Made by a program: the position numbers and the translations under genes. A stretch of DNA of 42,117 nt. Source: an uncultured Mycoplasmatota bacterium. Its GTDB lineage: Bacteria; Bacillota_I; Bacilli_A; RF39; UBA660. Where the stretch lies: the NCBI GenBank assembly GCA_946413985.1, contig CAMKMS010000009.1, positions 1 through 42,117 on the forward strand, read 5' to 3'. Each line of letters begins with the position of its first letter. The first letter of the stretch is position 1. Of the stretch, positions 40,218-42,117 are shown piece by piece. The notes beneath the pieces are model-generated. The model had not been told where the DNA came from. It worked only from the letters and a program-made list of their open reading frames with translations, and searched no databases.

Positions 40218-41155
40218 TATATCTTTGCTCCCTTTAATTCTTCTATATTTCTTCCATTTATAAAATCGCGAGCGCTCATTTCTTTTTTTCCACTTGGTTT
40301 AACTCTAGTTATTAGTATTTCTCTATCTTTACATTTTATTCCAATACTATCTTTATAAACATTTGTTATAGTAGAAGATTCTCCACTTAATTCTTTTCCA
40401 ACTTTACTTTCACATAACTTAACTACTTCACCATTTATTACTGTATATGCACATGGGAATGGATATAATCCTCTAATATGATTAAATACTTCTCTAGCAG
40501 TTTTGTTGAAATCTACTTTTTCTTCTTCCCTTTTGATATTATAAGCAAAAGTAACTTTGCTTTCATCCTGATGAATTCTCTTATTAGTTCCATCAAATAT
40601 AGATGGTAATGTTTCATATAATAATTCACTACCAAGAATACTTAGTTTATCATGAATAGTTCCAACATTATCTTCATCTGTTATATTAATACTTCTTGAA
40701 GTAATTATATCACCATCATCCATTCCAGGAGCCATATACATAATAGTTATTCCAGTTTCAGAGTAACCATTCATAATTGCTCTATGAAGTGGACTACCAC
40801 CTCTTAATTTAGGAAGCAATGATGCATGAACATTAATTGCTTTATATTTTGGAGCATCTAATAATTCATTTGGTATTATTTGTCCATATGCACAAGTGAT
40901 AATAATATCAGGTTTTACTTCCAAAACATGATCAAATTCTTTTCTAATTCTTTCTGGTTGATAAACTTCAATATTATTTTTTAATGCAACTTTTTTAATA
41001 GGTGAATATGAAAGTTCATGATGACGTCCAACATAACTATCAGGTTGAGTTACAACCATAATCACATTAGTGTTTTTTATAAGCATTTCTAAAACTGGTA
41101 CACTAAATTCAGGTGTTCCCATAAAAACTACTCTTTTATCTTTCATTTGTCTCAC
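40217..41155 (-). CDS. fmt: methionyl-tRNA formyltransferase
   Basis: VVFMGTPEFSVPVLEML...INVHASLLPKLRGGSPLHRAI. Confidence 0.97.
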   Translation of the reverse strand: MRQMKDKRVVFMGTPEFSVPVLEMLIKNTNVIMVVTQPDSYVGRHHELSYSPIKKVALKNNIEVYQPERIRKEFDHVLEVKPDIIITCAYGQIIPNELLDAPKYKAINVHASLLPKLRGGSPLHRAIMNGYSETGITIMYMAPGMDDGDIITSRSINITDEDNVGTIHDKLSILGSELLYETLPSIFDGTNKRIHQDESKVTFAYNIKREEEKVDFNKTAREVFNHIRGLYPFPCAYTVINGEVVKLCESKVGKELSGESSTITNVYKDSIGIKCKDREILITRVKPSGKKEMSARDFINGRNIEELKGAKI

Positions 41156-41179
41156 CTCATTTTATACATATAAATTATA

Positions 41180-42117
41180 TTAAATATTTATATTAATATC
41201 AACATTCACATTTTTAATTTCTATATTATTAACAACCCTTAATACTTCATATAGTTTATCTGATTTTTTATATTTTATCATAATATTAAATCTATATTTA
41301 TTATTTAGTTTTGCTATTCCTGATACACTAGGTCCTAAAACAATATATTCACTAGTTAATGATGAATCTAAGTATTTTTTAATTTTATTTGCTCCAGTAC
41401 TTGCATTATTATAATCACTACTAGTAACCAAAACATCACAAATGTAATAATATGGTGGATAAGATAATTTCTTTCTAATATTCATTTCATAATTAAAGAA
41501 TGAATCAAAATCATTTTTAATTACACTTTCATATACATAATTAGTTGGATTATATGTTTGAATAATAACTTTTCCAGGTAAATTAAATCTACCAACTCTT
41601 CCTGCAGTTTGACTTAATAATTCATATGTCCTTTCACTACTTCTAAAGTCAGGAATTGATAAAGAGGCATCAGGATTTATTATTCCTACAAGACTTACAT
41701 TTTCAAAATTTAATCCTTTAGATATCATTTGAGTCCCAACAAGTACATTATAATTCCCACTACTAAATTCTTTTATTAATTTAGAATGTGCATTTTTAGT
41801 ACTAGTAGTATCTGCATCCATTCTAAGAACACGAGCATTATATTTTTTTTCAATTAAACTTTCTAATTTTTCAGTACCAAGACCTAAGTCTTTAATAGCT
41901 TCTTCATGACATTTTGGACATACATCACTTTTAGTACATCTATATCCACAATAATGACATAAATATGAATTACTACTCTTATGATAAATAAGTGAAATAT
42001 CACAATTAGGGCACTTATATACATATCCACAATTAGTACATGATAAAAATGTTGAATATCCCCTTCTATTCAATAATAAAATAACTTGTTCATTATTTGA
42101 TAATGATTTTTTTATTT
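41180..42117 (-). CDS. priA: primosomal protein N' (PriA), C-terminal part, truncated by window edge
   Basis: QVILLLNRRGYSTFLSCTNCGYVYKCPNCD...; ORF continues past 42073, where the 'M' is an internal TTG Leu. Confidence 0.95.
   Translation of the reverse strand, partial: IKKSLSNNEQVILLLNRRGYSTFLSCTNCGYVYKCPNCDISLIYHKSSNSYLCHYCGYRCTKSDVCPKCHEEAIKDLGLGTEKLESLIEKKYNARVLRMDADTTSTKNAHSKLIKEFSSGNYNVLVGTQMISKGLNFENVSLVGIINPDASLSIPDFRSSERTYELLSQTAGRVGRFNLPGKVIIQTYNPTNYVYESVIKNDFDSFFNYEMNIRKKLSYPPYYYICDVLVTSSDYNNASTGANKIKKYLDSSLTSEYIVLGPSVSGIAKLNNKYRFNIMIKYKKSDKLYEVLRVVNNIEIKNVNVDININI

Noticed and set aside
1-42117. CRISPR arrays, IS elements, prophage, rRNA, UGA-as-Trp recoding
   Set aside because: No regularly spaced repeats, transposase, phage genes or rRNA seen; Trp is encoded by TGG where inspected and reading frames are full length under the standard code.

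Overview
This is an AT-rich, Firmicutes-like chromosomal segment using the standard genetic code. Almost everything is encoded on the minus strand and most of it is housekeeping: rpoZ, trmL, ffh, rpoC, rpoB, rplL/rplJ with an L10 leader, cdaA/cdaR, recD2, rseP, cdsA, ftsY/ylxM, RNase J (plus strand), yvcK, recA, pgsA, a RodZ-like gene, rnpB (type B RNase P RNA), gpsB, fmt, and priA running off the right edge. There are two tRNA genes, Arg-CCT and Ala-TGC. The most interesting unexplained locus is the 443-bp gap between ffh and rpoC. It contains an unannotated plus-strand 27-aa hydrophobic ORF (MSKKDFLILSLIIIIHFLLVTLLIVLL) with a near-perfect SD and its own promoter. A convergent ~70-nt antisense RNA with its own promoter and intrinsic terminator lies opposite the ORF's 3' UTR. 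The 5' end of the ORF's mRNA is repeated in inverted orientation inside the antisense gene. This architecture is that of a type I toxin-antitoxin system that I do not recognise as a known family. A second theme is scattered sporulation-type genes: a CotD-like protein with a sigma-K-like promoter, SpoVS, and a dacF - unknown membrane protein - SigF/G-like sigma cluster that lacks spoIIAA/spoIIAB and has a sigma-G-like promoter. RpoB carries non-consensus residues at rifampicin-pocket positions 513 and 526 (E. coli numbering). All calls were made by reading the sequence; no searches or folding programs were run.
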